Part shown: positions 1 through 7,107 of the stretch, piece by piece | Layout of the letters: every line of letters starts with the position of its first letter | Numbering within the stretch: the first letter of the stretch is position 1 | Source of the DNA: Paracoccaceae bacterium | GTDB taxonomy: Bacteria; Pseudomonadota; Alphaproteobacteria; Rhodobacterales; Rhodobacteraceae | NCBI GenBank assembly: GCA_030625695.1 | Contig: DAOUQK010000086.1 | Span: forward strand, 1 to 11,399 | Length of the DNA stretch: 11,399 nt | Direction of reading: 5' to 3' | Made by a program: the position numbers and the translations under genes | Notes under the pieces: model-generated | What the model was told of the DNA's origin: nothing | Seen by the model: the letters and a program-made list of their open reading frames with translations, nothing else | Database searches by the model: none

Positions 1-322
1 AGATCTGTTTTTCCGGCATCTGAACGATCAACCCTTCCAGCGCATCCGTCACCTTGATCTGACAGGTCAATCGTGAACGTACGGCGTCAGGCTCATAGGC
101 GAAATCAAGCATGTCCTCTTCCATGTCATCCTTGGCCGGCAGCTTTTCCACCCAGGTCGGATCGACATAAACGTGGCATGTCGAACAGGCGCAGGCCCCG
201 CCGCAATCTGCCTCGATACCCGGAATGTTGTTGTCGCGTGCACCTTCCATCACGGTCAGACCGTTGGCAACCTCGACCACATGTTCGGTGCCGCCATGTT
301 CGATGTAAGTGATTTTAGCCAT
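1..322 (-). CDS. [2Fe-2S] ferredoxin, adrenodoxin/FdVI type (stop codon cut by window edge)
   Basis: Small soluble cytoplasmic electron carrier of the vertebrate-type (adrenodoxin-like) ferredoxin family. I translated 107 residues from the ATG at 322-320 to the edge. Four cysteines fit the cluster ligands: C40, C46, C49 and C87 (CX5CX2C, then C after 37 residues), with the usual extra cysteine C44 inside DCGGACACSTCH. The C-terminus reads MPEKQI, which matches the usual end of Rhodobacter FdVI-like proteins (about 106 residues), and the first base of the next codon is T. So the gene is probably complete except for two bases of its stop. An AGGAG ribosome binding site lies about 9 bases before the ATG. 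Its redox partner is not in view. Family members serve cytochrome P450s or Fe-S cluster assembly; which applies here cannot be told. Confidence 0.93.
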   Translation of the reverse strand, partial: MAKITYIEHGGTEHVVEVANGLTVMEGARDNNIPGIEADCGGACACSTCHVYVDPTWVEKLPAKDDMEEDMLDFAYEPDAVRSRLTCQIKVTDALEGLIVQMPEKQI

Positions 323-440
323 AGATTTGGTGCTCCTGCGGTTCTCTGTTCCTCAGAGTGGTCTAGCCAAGCCATTTGTCGGATGCCAGCCCCTTTTCGA
401 CCATCCCATGGTACGGCTGGACAATATTCGTTAATGTTCC

Positions 441-857
441 ATGTTTGTTCTTGATGTTTATCGCCTCTTCACCTCTTACCTCAACCGGCACTTCAACCGG
501 GGCCAAAGCCACAGCCTCTTGGCCCCGCCCGCCATCCTGCCTGGTGGCCGCACGATTGGAGGAACCGCCGAAGGCGCGCGCATCACTGTGGCCGGGCTGG
601 TGATCCTGCGTCAGCGGCCCGGCACCGCCAAAGGCGTGATATTCCTGACGCTTGAGGATGAGACCGGCATCGTCAACGTGATTGTCTGGCGCAAGCTTTA
701 TGAGCAATTCCGGCGGGCGGTGATTTCCGGGCGGATGTTGCGGGTCACGGGACGGCTTCAGCGGGCCCATTCGGTCACCCATGTGATTGCCGAACAGATC
801 GAGGATATCTCGGAAATGCTCGACCTGTTGCTGCAGAGCCCTAGCGGGCAAGGGTAA
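441..857 (+). pseudogene. dnaE2 remnant: C-terminal OB-fold piece of error-prone DNA polymerase
   Basis: The open frame encodes 138 residues, but only residues about 45 to 130 are recognisable. They resemble the C-terminal OB-fold region of DnaE2 (the polymerase of the ImuA-ImuB-DnaE2 mutagenic SOS cassette): VAGLVILRQRPGTAKGV, then LEDETGIVNVIVW, then GRLQ and HVIAE. A full DnaE2 is over 1000 residues, so the polymerase, PHP and finger domains are all gone, as is the tail that normally follows the OB fold. The first 40 or so residues do not look like DnaE2 and no ribosome binding site precedes the ATG. The other frame at 544-567 reads VAARLEEP, which could be the expected lead-in to the OB fold, suggesting a one-base deletion near 568-570. 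I call it a decayed gene. A functional stand-alone OB-fold protein is possible but unlikely. Confidence 0.7.
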
Positions 858-900
858 ATTGCGCTAAATTACCGGCAAAACGCCCATCAGAGGCCCGAGC

Positions 901-1431
901 ATGAACCCAAAACGAACCCTAAACTGCGCCTTGGTGCTGTTGTCGCTAAGTGCCTGCGGGTCATCACACCCCGGATTGGGCGGCTTGGGTGAGCCCGAAG
1001 TCACCCGGTTCAGCCAGGCCGCCCCGCCGGGAGCCGAGCCGGGCAGTTGTTGGGGCAAGCATGTCACCCCGGCAATCATCGAAACGGTGACCCATCAGGT
1101 GCTGCTGCAACCGGCGCAGGTTCTGGTGGATGGCACGGTGCTCCACCCGGCTGTCTATAAGACCGAGACCCTGCAGGACATCATCCGCGAGCGGCGCGAG
1201 ATCTGGTTTCTGGTGCCCTGCGAAATCGACATGGCCCCCGACTTTATCCCCAGCATGCAGCGGGCTTTGGCCGCACGTGGCCTGTATAACGGTGCCATTT
1301 CCGGCGAGATGAACGCCGGCACCCTCGCCGCCGTGCGCCGGTTCCAAAAGCCGCAAGGGCTGGATTCCGGCATCCTGTCGCTGGCGGCGGCGCGCAAGTT
1401 GGGGTTGGTAGCCGTCGAAGACGCGGGCTAA
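901..1431 (+). CDS. Lipoprotein with C-terminal peptidoglycan-binding domain
   Basis: A 176-residue protein with a lipoprotein signal peptide: basic MNPKR, a hydrophobic stretch, and a lipobox ending LSAC with the modified cysteine at C19. A low-complexity Gly/Pro linker follows (about 20-48). The middle part (about 50-110) is not recognised and holds two more cysteines, C50 and C107, which could form a disulfide in the periplasm. Residues about 112-168 look like a peptidoglycan-binding domain 1 (PF01471): helices around PSMQRALAARGLYNG and NAGTLAAVRRFQ. The likely location is therefore the periplasmic face of a membrane, contacting the cell wall. A GAGG ribosome binding site sits about 7 bases before the ATG. 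It is a single gene, convergent with htrA. No enzymatic motif is seen. Confidence 0.85.
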   Translation: MNPKRTLNCALVLLSLSACGSSHPGLGGLGEPEVTRFSQAAPPGAEPGSCWGKHVTPAIIETVTHQVLLQPAQVLVDGTVLHPAVYKTETLQDIIRERREIWFLVPCEIDMAPDFIPSMQRALAARGLYNGAISGEMNAGTLAAVRRFQKPQGLDSGILSLAAARKLGLVAVEDAG

Positions 1432-1491
1432 CGCAAGTTGTTTCCCTAAGCCCGTCAGTTTCGGAGACAGAGCAGTTTCTTTGGGAAGAAT

Positions 1492-1514
1492 GGTGCGCAA
1501 AATGCGCACCCTAC
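1492..1514 (-). repeat. REP-like palindrome with GTAG head
   Basis: On the minus strand this reads GTAG followed by a perfect 8-bp stem GGTGCGCA, loop TTT, TGCGCACC. It is 23 bases long and has the same plan and the same first eight bases (GTAGGGTG) as the elements at 5628, 5676 and 9073, but a different stem. A conserved GTAG next to a short hairpin is the known hallmark of REP elements mobilised by RAYT (TnpA-REP) transposases. It lies between two convergent genes, so it may also help stop transcription, though no T-run follows. Confidence 0.6.
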
Positions 1515-1541
1515 AGGGTCAGGGAGCCACTGAACGGCAAG

Positions 1542-1563
1542 GGGCGCCCCGACAGGAGCGCCC
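1542..1563 (-). terminator. Candidate terminator downstream of htrA
   Basis: Inverted arms GGGCGC (1542-1547) and GCGCCC (1558-1563) enclose a 10-base loop, 26 bases beyond the htrA stop codon. The stem is GC-rich but is followed on the minus strand by only CTT, not a long T-run, so it may be a weak or factor-assisted terminator. Confidence 0.45.
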
Positions 1564-1588
1564 TTCGACATTCACATAGGGATCCACA

Positions 1589-3091
1589 TTAGCCGCCAAG
1601 CCCAAGGGCGACAAACCGCGGCTCACCCGCGCGGCGCACCAGCAGCAACAGGGATTTACGCCCGGCTTCGCGTGCCTCGGTGATGCGATCATCCAGATCG
1701 CCCAGAGATTTGACCTTCTGCTGACCCGCTTCGGTGATCACATCACCCGCCCGCAGACCTTTTTCAAACGCCTGCGTGCTTTCATCAACGGCCATCACCA
1801 CAAGCCCTTCCATATCATCCGGCAAACCCAATTCCGAGCGGGCGTCCGCCGTCAAAAGGGTCAGCGTCAGACCCAGCACTTCGGTCTTTTTCTGCTCGGC
1901 CGGGTCATCGCCTTCCATCGTCACAGGCACCGCGCGTTCCGCGTCCTCGCGTCGGCCAAGCGTCACCAGTAACGTCTGAGTACCGCCTTCGCGGTAAACC
2001 ACAACGCGTACCGCCTTGCCGACCATGGTGTTGCCAACCTGACGGACCAGCGCACGGGTGTCGTCCACATCCACACCGTCAAACGAAATGATCACATCAC
2101 CAGCCAGCAATCCGGCCTCTTTCGCCGGTCCGTCCGGCACGTCTGTTACCAACGCACCAGCCGCCTTGGCCAATCCCATCGCCTCGGCCACATCGTCTGT
2201 TACGTCCTGAATCCGCACACCCAGCCAACCGCGTCGCGTCTCGCCGAACTCTTTCAACTGGTCAACCACCCGGTTCACTACGTTCGACGCCATGGAAAAC
2301 CCAATGCCGATCGATCCACCATTGGGTGACAGGATAGCCGTATTCACGCCAATGACTTCACCGTCCATATTGAACAATGGACCGCCCGAGTTACCCTTGT
2401 TGATCGCCGCATCGGTCTGGATATAGTCATCATAAGTCCCCGACAATGCGCGGTTTCGCGCCGAAATAATGCCAGCCGACACCGAAAACCCCTGGCCCAG
2501 CGGGTTGCCCATCGCCATCACCCAATCGCCCACAAGCGCCTCATCACTGTCGCCAAAGCTGACAAACGGCAGGGCATTCGGAGCCTCTACCTTGAGCAAA
2601 GCAATATCAGTTTTGGGGTCGGTTCCGATCACTTTGGCCGGCAATTCCTCGCCCGAGAAGAACTCGATCAGGATCTGGTCCGCGCCTTCGATCACGTGAT
2701 TGTTGGTCACCACATAGCCATCTTCGGAAATGACAAAACCCGAGCCCAGCGCCGAGGTGCGCCGTGGCCGGTTGTTTTCGCCGTTACGATCCTGAAAATC
2801 CCGGAAAAAATCTTCAAACGGGGACCCTTCGGGCACAATGCCCTGCGGCCCGGTGCGTCCTTCGATCACCGTGGTGGTGGTGATATTGACCACCGAGGGG
2901 CTGATCCGTGTGGCCAAGGGTGCCAGGCTTTCAGGCCGCGCGTGGGCAATCGCCACCTGCATCAGAACAAACATTAATGTCAGCGCCCCGACCCAAAGCG
3001 AGACCCAAAGGAACCTGAAACGAATGATCAGGGCCTCATGCTTGGATGCGCTCATTGTAACTGCCTGTGAAGCGACCTGTGTATTTGGCAA
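1589..3091 (-). CDS. HtrA/Deg-family periplasmic serine protease (Do-like, two PDZ domains)
   Basis: Protease and chaperone of the cell envelope that degrades misfolded periplasmic proteins. From the TTG start at 3091 it has 500 residues: a long N-region, a hydrophobic export segment ending near AHA (about residue 51), a trypsin-like domain with H132 (TNNHV), D162 (DPKTDIALLKV) and S235 (GNSGGP), then PDZ1 (about 287-378) and PDZ2 (about 408-496). All three catalytic residues are present and the length is normal. Start choice: AAGGAG (3104-3099) lies 7 bases before the TTG, a near-ideal ribosome binding site. The ATG at 3055 would give 488 residues and also keeps the signal peptide but has only a weak AGG ahead of it. 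It is last in the hflK-hflC-DUF2065-htrA cluster, about 150 bases after DUF2065, so it may also have its own promoter. The names degP, degQ and mucD are used loosely in this group. Confidence 0.94.
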   Translation of the reverse strand: MPNTQVASQAVTMSASKHEALIIRFRFLWVSLWVGALTLMFVLMQVAIAHARPESLAPLATRISPSVVNITTTTVIEGRTGPQGIVPEGSPFEDFFRDFQDRNGENNRPRRTSALGSGFVISEDGYVVTNNHVIEGADQILIEFFSGEELPAKVIGTDPKTDIALLKVEAPNALPFVSFGDSDEALVGDWVMAMGNPLGQGFSVSAGIISARNRALSGTYDDYIQTDAAINKGNSGGPLFNMDGEVIGVNTAILSPNGGSIGIGFSMASNVVNRVVDQLKEFGETRRGWLGVRIQDVTDDVAEAMGLAKAAGALVTDVPDGPAKEAGLLAGDVIISFDGVDVDDTRALVRQVGNTMVGKAVRVVVYREGGTQTLLVTLGRREDAERAVPVTMEGDDPAEQKKTEVLGLTLTLLTADARSELGLPDDMEGLVVMAVDESTQAFEKGLRAGDVITEAGQQKVKSLGDLDDRITEAREAGRKSLLLLVRRAGEPRFVALGLGG

Positions 3092-3098
3092 TGGAATT

Positions 3099-3104
3099 CT
3101 CCTT
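3099..3104 (-). promoter_or_regulatory. Ribosome binding site that points to a TTG start for htrA
   Basis: AAGGAG on the minus strand, 7 bases upstream of TTG (3091-3089) in the htrA frame. This is the only strong Shine-Dalgarno near the 5' end of the gene and is the reason for preferring TTG over the ATG at 3055. Confidence 0.6.
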
Positions 3105-3240
3105 TTTGGCCAATCTGCCTGTAACAAGGGCCCGGTAACGCAGACCCGATGATAACGTATTCATGGTTAATGTAGGGTTAAAGTAGCCACAGGCAAAGAG
3201 TGTTGCAAACAATCAAGCATATGTGAGGCTCTGCAAGGGA

Positions 3241-3444
3241 TTATTTGATCGTCGCGCCAAAGGCGTGGGCGATCCACAGCAGGATCAATCCGCTGACCAG
3301 TGCCAAGGCACCGAATTGGCGGCGTTCGCCCTCACTCAACGCCCGCAGCGCCGCCAGCAATCTCTCGACAAGCGAAGGGGCCAGTACCCAGACCAGCCCC
3401 TCGACAATCAGCACCAGCCCGAGGGCCAGCAGGATCACAGCCAC
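3241..3444 (-). CDS. DUF2065 (YjeT-like) small inner-membrane protein
   Basis: A 67-residue protein with two hydrophobic segments (about 1-24 and 45-62) joined by a charged cytoplasmic-type loop (ERLLAALRALSEGERRQ). Size, plan and position directly after hflC match the DUF2065/YjeT family, whose function is not established. The start is GTG at 3444, only 10 bases after the hflC stop and with no clear ribosome binding site, so translation is probably coupled to hflC. The repeated neighbourhood with hflK, hflC and a protease suggests a role in membrane protein quality control, but that is inference from context only. Confidence 0.8.
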   Translation of the reverse strand: MAVILLALGLVLIVEGLVWVLAPSLVERLLAALRALSEGERRQFGALALVSGLILLWIAHAFGATIK

Positions 3445-3454
3445 TTATGCGCCA

Positions 3455-4336
3455 TTATTTAGCCGGTACTTTCCCGGTGGGCGACTTCAGATAGTTGAAG
3501 AACTCGGAATCCGGGCTCATCACCATGGTCGAGTTATTGCCCTTCAACGCCCGCTTATACGCCGTCAGCGACCGGTAGAATTCAAAGAATTCCTGATCCC
3601 GACCAAAAGCTTCAGCAAAGATTGCGTTCCGCTCGGCGTCCGCCTCACCACGGGCAACCTCGGCCTCCCGCTGCGCGTCTGACACCAGTTCAACCACCGT
3701 CCGGTCGGCCTGGGCGCGAACCCGCTGTGCGGCTTCGTTACCACGCGCGCGTTCGTCCGTTGCTTCGCGTTCCCGCTCGGCCCTCATCCGGTCAAACGTC
3801 GCGGCCAGGTTTTCACGCGGCAGGTCGGTCGCCTTCAGGCGCACGTCGATGATCGTCAGACCCAACGCACGCGCCTGACCAATCGCGCCGTTGCGGATGC
3901 GCAGCATCAAAGTTGCACGGTCAGAACTGAGAATGTCATTGGATGTGACCGACCCCAGAATTTCACGGGTCTGGGCGCGCAGAATTGAATCCAGTCGGGT
4001 TTCCGCTGCGGCAATGCCACCGGTGCCAACCGCCTGACGGAACTGAATAACGTCAGCAATCCGGTATCGGGCAAAGGCATCGACCACCAGACGGCGATCA
4101 TCCAAGGGGGTAACTTCCAAAGGCTCCACATCACGGCTCAGAATACGGTCATCATAGCTGACTGCCTCTTGAATCAGCGGTATCTTGAACGCCAGACCTG
4201 GATCTTTCTTAACCGCCACAACCCGGCCAAATTGCAGGATCAGCACTTTTTCACGCTCGTCAACGACGATGATCGACGACATGATGATGGCAATCGCCAC
4301 CACCAGAATCGGCAGAAGTAAGGTAGTTTTCCGCAT
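3455..4336 (-). CDS. hflC: HflC, SPFH-domain regulator of the FtsH protease
   Basis: A 293-residue partner of HflK in the inner-membrane HflKC complex that encloses and modulates FtsH. There is one N-terminal membrane helix (about 5-24), then an SPFH/Band 7 domain (about 22-190) starting VDEREKVLILQFGRVV, then a long Ala/Arg/Glu-rich helix (about 185-250, including EREREATDERARGNEAAQRVRAQAD) expected to form the coiled-coil wall, and a C-terminal part with EFFEFYRSLTAYKRAL and DSEFFNYLKSP, typical of HflC. The ATG overlaps the hflK stop codon by one base (TAATG), a classic sign of translational coupling and equal production of the two subunits. The length is normal and no defect is seen. Confidence 0.96.
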   Translation of the reverse strand: MRKTTLLLPILVVAIAIIMSSIIVVDEREKVLILQFGRVVAVKKDPGLAFKIPLIQEAVSYDDRILSRDVEPLEVTPLDDRRLVVDAFARYRIADVIQFRQAVGTGGIAAAETRLDSILRAQTREILGSVTSNDILSSDRATLMLRIRNGAIGQARALGLTIIDVRLKATDLPRENLAATFDRMRAEREREATDERARGNEAAQRVRAQADRTVVELVSDAQREAEVARGEADAERNAIFAEAFGRDQEFFEFYRSLTAYKRALKGNNSTMVMSPDSEFFNYLKSPTGKVPAK

Positions 4337-5505
4337 TAGTTCGACCCTCCGGTGCTACGCAACTCGTTCAGCGGCAGATACGGCACCACGCCTTGCCCGC
4401 CGGTATTTTCGTCCAGAATAACCTTGTTCAGACCACCCAGAACCTCTTCCATGGTTTCCAGATAAAGTCGCTTTCGCGTCACTTCCGGAGCCTTTTGGTA
4501 TTCTGTCAGAACAGCGAGGAAACGGCTCGCCTCACCTCTGGCTTCGTTCACCACTTGGGCGCGGTAGCCTTCGGACTCTTCCAGCAATTGTGCGGCCTGA
4601 CCACGGGCCTCGGCCAATGCTTTGTTGGCATAGGCGTCAGCGACGTTTTGCAAACGGTCGCGTTCCTGGGCTGCGGCCTGCACATCGCGGAACGCGGCAA
4701 TCACCGATTCCGGCGGGTCGGCCTTGTCAAAGTTGACGCGGACAATGTTGATGCCACTGTCATAGCTGTCCATGGTAAACTGAATCAGATCGTGCAATTG
4801 CGCGGCAATCGCCCCCCGGTCCCGGTTCAGGATCGGTGCCAGTTCCGATTGCGCGATAATCTCACGCATGGCCGATTCTGATACGGCCCGGATTGTTTGC
4901 CGCGCATCACGCAGGTTGAACAGGAACTTATCAGGGGCGTTGATGTTCCAGACCACCTGATAATCAATATCGACGACGTTTTCGTCACCGGTCAGCATCA
5001 GGCCGCCGTCAGCGCCACGTCCGCCGCCCATATCTTCGGTCTGTTCGCGGGTGACCGGGATCACCTCGGCGCGCACCAATGGCCAGGGGGCAAAGTTCAG
5101 GCCTGGTTCGCCAATGCCGTAAAACTCGCCCAGAAACAGCTCGACCGACTTTTCTTCCGGCTTGACGGTGTAAAAGCTCGCCATGCCCCAGAGGACCGCC
5201 GCCACAACCAGACCAAGCCCGATCGTGCCTTTGGTAAAGGCCGGACCACCGCCGCCTTGCCCGGTGCCGCCACCAGTGCCGCCACCGCCACGCCCGCCCA
5301 TCAGCACGCGCAATTGTTCCTGACCTTTTTTCATCAGTTCCTCGATCTCGGGGATCTGCGGGCCGTCGCCTTCGGGGCGATTACCGCCACCGCCGCCATT
5401 ACCGCCACCATTATTGCCAGAGCCATTGTTGCCTCGGTTGCCGCCGCCACCGGAGGAGCCACCAGAAGAACCTCCGCCCCAGGGGCCGCCATTGTTACCT
5501 GCCAT
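4336..5505 (-). CDS. hflK: HflK, SPFH-domain regulator of the FtsH protease
   Basis: A 389-residue subunit of the HflKC complex. It opens with a cytoplasmic Gly/Asn-rich low-complexity tail (about 1-45), an acidic/polar stretch with EIEELMKKGQEQL, a second Gly-rich run, and one membrane helix (about 94-113). The SPFH/Band 7 domain follows (VKPEEKSVELFLGEF onward), then an Ala/Glu/Arg-rich helix (AAAQERDRLQNVADAYANKALAEARGQ region, broken here) and the conserved C-terminal part with RKRLYLETMEEVL. Start: the ATG at 5505 has AAGGA about 10 bases upstream and begins MAGNNGGPWGG, as is usual for this group; an in-frame GTG lies 27 bases further upstream at 5532. It is the first gene of the hflK-hflC-DUF2065 run, with a promoter candidate at 5548-5575. 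Confidence 0.96.
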   Translation of the reverse strand: MAGNNGGPWGGGSSGGSSGGGGNRGNNGSGNNGGGNGGGGGNRPEGDGPQIPEIEELMKKGQEQLRVLMGGRGGGGTGGGTGQGGGGPAFTKGTIGLGLVVAAVLWGMASFYTVKPEEKSVELFLGEFYGIGEPGLNFAPWPLVRAEVIPVTREQTEDMGGGRGADGGLMLTGDENVVDIDYQVVWNINAPDKFLFNLRDARQTIRAVSESAMREIIAQSELAPILNRDRGAIAAQLHDLIQFTMDSYDSGINIVRVNFDKADPPESVIAAFRDVQAAAQERDRLQNVADAYANKALAEARGQAAQLLEESEGYRAQVVNEARGEASRFLAVLTEYQKAPEVTRKRLYLETMEEVLGGLNKVILDENTGGQGVVPYLPLNELRSTGGSN

Positions 5506-5547
5506 ATCCAGACATTCCTTTTCATGAACCACGTTTTGCGGCGCTAT

Positions 5548-5575
5548 ATCATACCTTGGGTGGGGACGCGATCAA
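5548..5575 (-). promoter_or_regulatory. Sigma-70-type promoter candidate for the hflK operon
   Basis: On the minus strand: TTGATC (5575-5570), a 16-base spacer and TATGAT (5553-5548), which would start transcription about 35 bases before the hflK ATG. The -10 matches the consensus TATAAT at five of six bases and the -35 matches at four. A CTTGAA just upstream resembles a heat-shock sigma -35, but no well-spaced -10 partner is visible. Confidence 0.5.
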
Positions 5576-5627
5576 TTCAAGCACATCTTGCACCACCGTT
5601 CCAATTCACTGTCCCATCAATGTTTGC

Positions 5628-5650
5628 GTAGGGTGGGTGAAAACCCACGT
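5628..5650 (+). repeat. REP-like palindrome, left member of an inverted pair
   Basis: GTAGG-type head followed by a hairpin with stem GTGGGT (5633-5638), loop GAAA and ACCCAC (5643-5648). It is identical over 23 bases to the copy at 9073-9095. With the element at 5676-5698 it forms a perfect 25-bp inverted repeat (5626-5650 against 5676-5700) around a 25-base centre. This head-to-head arrangement is the plan of a BIME (paired REP) element. It lies between the 3' end of gor and the hflK promoter. Confidence 0.75.
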
Positions 5651-5675
5651 CTGGTGCAAACCTCAAATTGGGCAC

Positions 5676-5698
5676 ACGTGGGTTTTCACCCACCCTAC
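5676..5698 (-). repeat. REP-like palindrome, right member of an inverted pair
   Basis: Exact reverse complement of the element at 5628-5650. Transcribed from gor (minus strand), the two arms could fold into one long stem of 25 base pairs, which would protect the 3' end of gor mRNA or stop transcription before hflK. No T-run follows directly. Confidence 0.75.
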
Positions 5699-5742
5699 GC
5701 GTGACTTCAAGGGTTCGATGAAAAAATCGCGTTCCACACCCA

Positions 5743-7107
5743 TTATGCCGTCCGCGTTGGGGTTTTCATCGTGACAATCTCTTCCGACATGGTCGGATGC
5801 ACGGCCACGGTCCGGTCAAAGTCTTCCTTGGTGGCACCCATCTTGATGGCGATGCCGGCCAATTGAATCATCTCACCCGCCCCAGGTGCGACGATGTGAC
5901 AGCCCAGAACCTTACGGGTTTTCTGGCTTACCAGCAGTTTCATCAGCACCCGGTCGGATTTACCGGCAAACGCCGACTGCATTGGCTTGAAACTGGTGGC
6001 ATACACCTCGATCGGTTCCTGTTCTGCGGCATCTTCTTCGCTAAGGCCAACAGTGCCCATCTCCGGCTGGGTAAAGATCGCCGTCGGGATCAATTCATGA
6101 TCCACTGGCGTTGGATTGCCGCGAAACACGGTTTCGACAAAGGCCATACCTTCGCGAATCGCCACCGGAGTCAGGTTGACCCGGTCGGTCACATCGCCAA
6201 TCGCATAGATCGACGGCACGCCGGTCTGGCTATAGTCATCCACAACGATCTGACCCTTGCGGCCCAGATTTACGCCTTCAAGCCCCTCAAGCCCCAGATC
6301 ATCGGTGTTGGGCAGCCGCCCGGTGGCAAACATCACCTGATCAAACAGGCGTTTGTCGCCATTGGTCGCCTTGACCCGGATTGCACCGCCTTCTTGTGTC
6401 ATCTCCAGAACATTGGTGCCCAGATGCACATCAATGCCGTTCTGGCACATCTCTTCACAGACCAATCCGCGCGCCTCATCATCAAAGCCACGCAATATCT
6501 GCGCACCGCGATAATACTGTGTCACCTTCACGCCCAACCCGTTGAGTATCCCGGCAAATTCACAAGCGATATAGCCGCCGCCAACAATCAGGATGCTTTC
6601 GGGCAGCGTTTCCAGATGAAAGATATCGTTCGAGGTGATGCCAAGCTCGGCCCCCGGCACCTCGGGTTTGACCGGACGGCCTCCGGCGGCAATCAGGATA
6701 TGCCTGGCCGTATGCTGCGTACCGTCCGCCAGTTCAACCGTATGCGCATCCACCAGACGGGCGCGCAGATCAAACGTCTCGACCCCGTTGTTCTTGAGAA
6801 TATTGCGGTAAATCCCTTCCAACCGGTCCAGTTCCGCGTGCATTTTGCCGCGAAACACGCCCCAGTCAAAGCCGTTGTTGGACATATCCCAACCGTAGGC
6901 CCGCGCCTCATCCATCATGCCCGGATATTCGCTGGCAAACACCATCAGTTTCTTGGGCACGCAACCCCGGATCACGCAAGTGCCGCCATAGCGGTCCTCT
7001 TCGGCCAAAGCCACCTTTGCGCCGGTCTCGCCTGCGGCCACCCGTGCCGCGCGCACGCCACCTGATCCGCCACCGATGACGAAAAGGTCATAGTCGAATG
7101 CGCTCAT
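5743..7107 (-). CDS. gor: Glutathione-disulfide reductase
   Basis: Cytoplasmic FAD enzyme that reduces glutathione disulfide with NADPH. It has 454 residues, a normal length. An FAD-binding GGGSGG lies at 12-17 and the redox-active pair C44/C49 in GGTCVIRGCVPKK. The NAD(P)-binding GGGYIA lies at 176-181, followed by R200 and R206 in YYRGAQILRGFD, the arginines expected to hold the 2'-phosphate of NADPH. The second FAD motif is YAIGDV, and the C-terminal dimer interface has the catalytic pair H437 and E442 in HPTMSEE. Lipoamide dehydrogenase and mercuric reductase lack this redox-motif and arginine pattern. The ATG has GGAG upstream. The gene stands alone: the neighbour upstream is divergent and a REP pair separates it from hflK. 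Confidence 0.95.
   Translation of the reverse strand: MSAFDYDLFVIGGGSGGVRAARVAAGETGAKVALAEEDRYGGTCVIRGCVPKKLMVFASEYPGMMDEARAYGWDMSNNGFDWGVFRGKMHAELDRLEGIYRNILKNNGVETFDLRARLVDAHTVELADGTQHTARHILIAAGGRPVKPEVPGAELGITSNDIFHLETLPESILIVGGGYIACEFAGILNGLGVKVTQYYRGAQILRGFDDEARGLVCEEMCQNGIDVHLGTNVLEMTQEGGAIRVKATNGDKRLFDQVMFATGRLPNTDDLGLEGLEGVNLGRKGQIVVDDYSQTGVPSIYAIGDVTDRVNLTPVAIREGMAFVETVFRGNPTPVDHELIPTAIFTQPEMGTVGLSEEDAAEQEPIEVYATSFKPMQSAFAGKSDRVLMKLLVSQKTRKVLGCHIVAPGAGEMIQLAGIAIKMGATKEDFDRTVAVHPTMSEEIVTMKTPTRTA

Noticed and set aside
363..434. A short plus-strand frame reading PLFDHPMVRLDNIR before a TAA, with an HPM reminiscent of sequence ahead of the OB fold in DnaE2
   Set aside because: Only a few residues agree, the distance to the OB fold is longer than expected, and it overlaps the ferredoxin promoter region. 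It is too weak to extend the dnaE2 remnant.
964..1509. A 181-codon minus-strand frame over the lipoprotein gene
   Set aside because: The plus-strand reading has a lipobox, a peptidoglycan-binding domain and a ribosome binding site; the minus-strand peptide has no recognisable features.
4897..5631. A 244-codon open frame on the plus strand, antisense to hflK
   Set aside because: It is an antisense shadow; its Ala/Thr-rich stretch is the complement of the Gly-rich N-terminus of HflK.
5721..5726. T-run on the minus strand after gor as an intrinsic terminator
   Set aside because: Only a 4-base stem can be drawn around it, so there is no strong hairpin preceding the run.
5797..7065. A 422-codon open frame on the plus strand, antisense to gor
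   Set aside because: It mirrors the codon pattern of the well-supported glutathione reductase on the other strand, its peptide is rich in His/Gln/Arg without domains, and it has no ribosome binding site. Long antisense frames are common in GC-rich genes.
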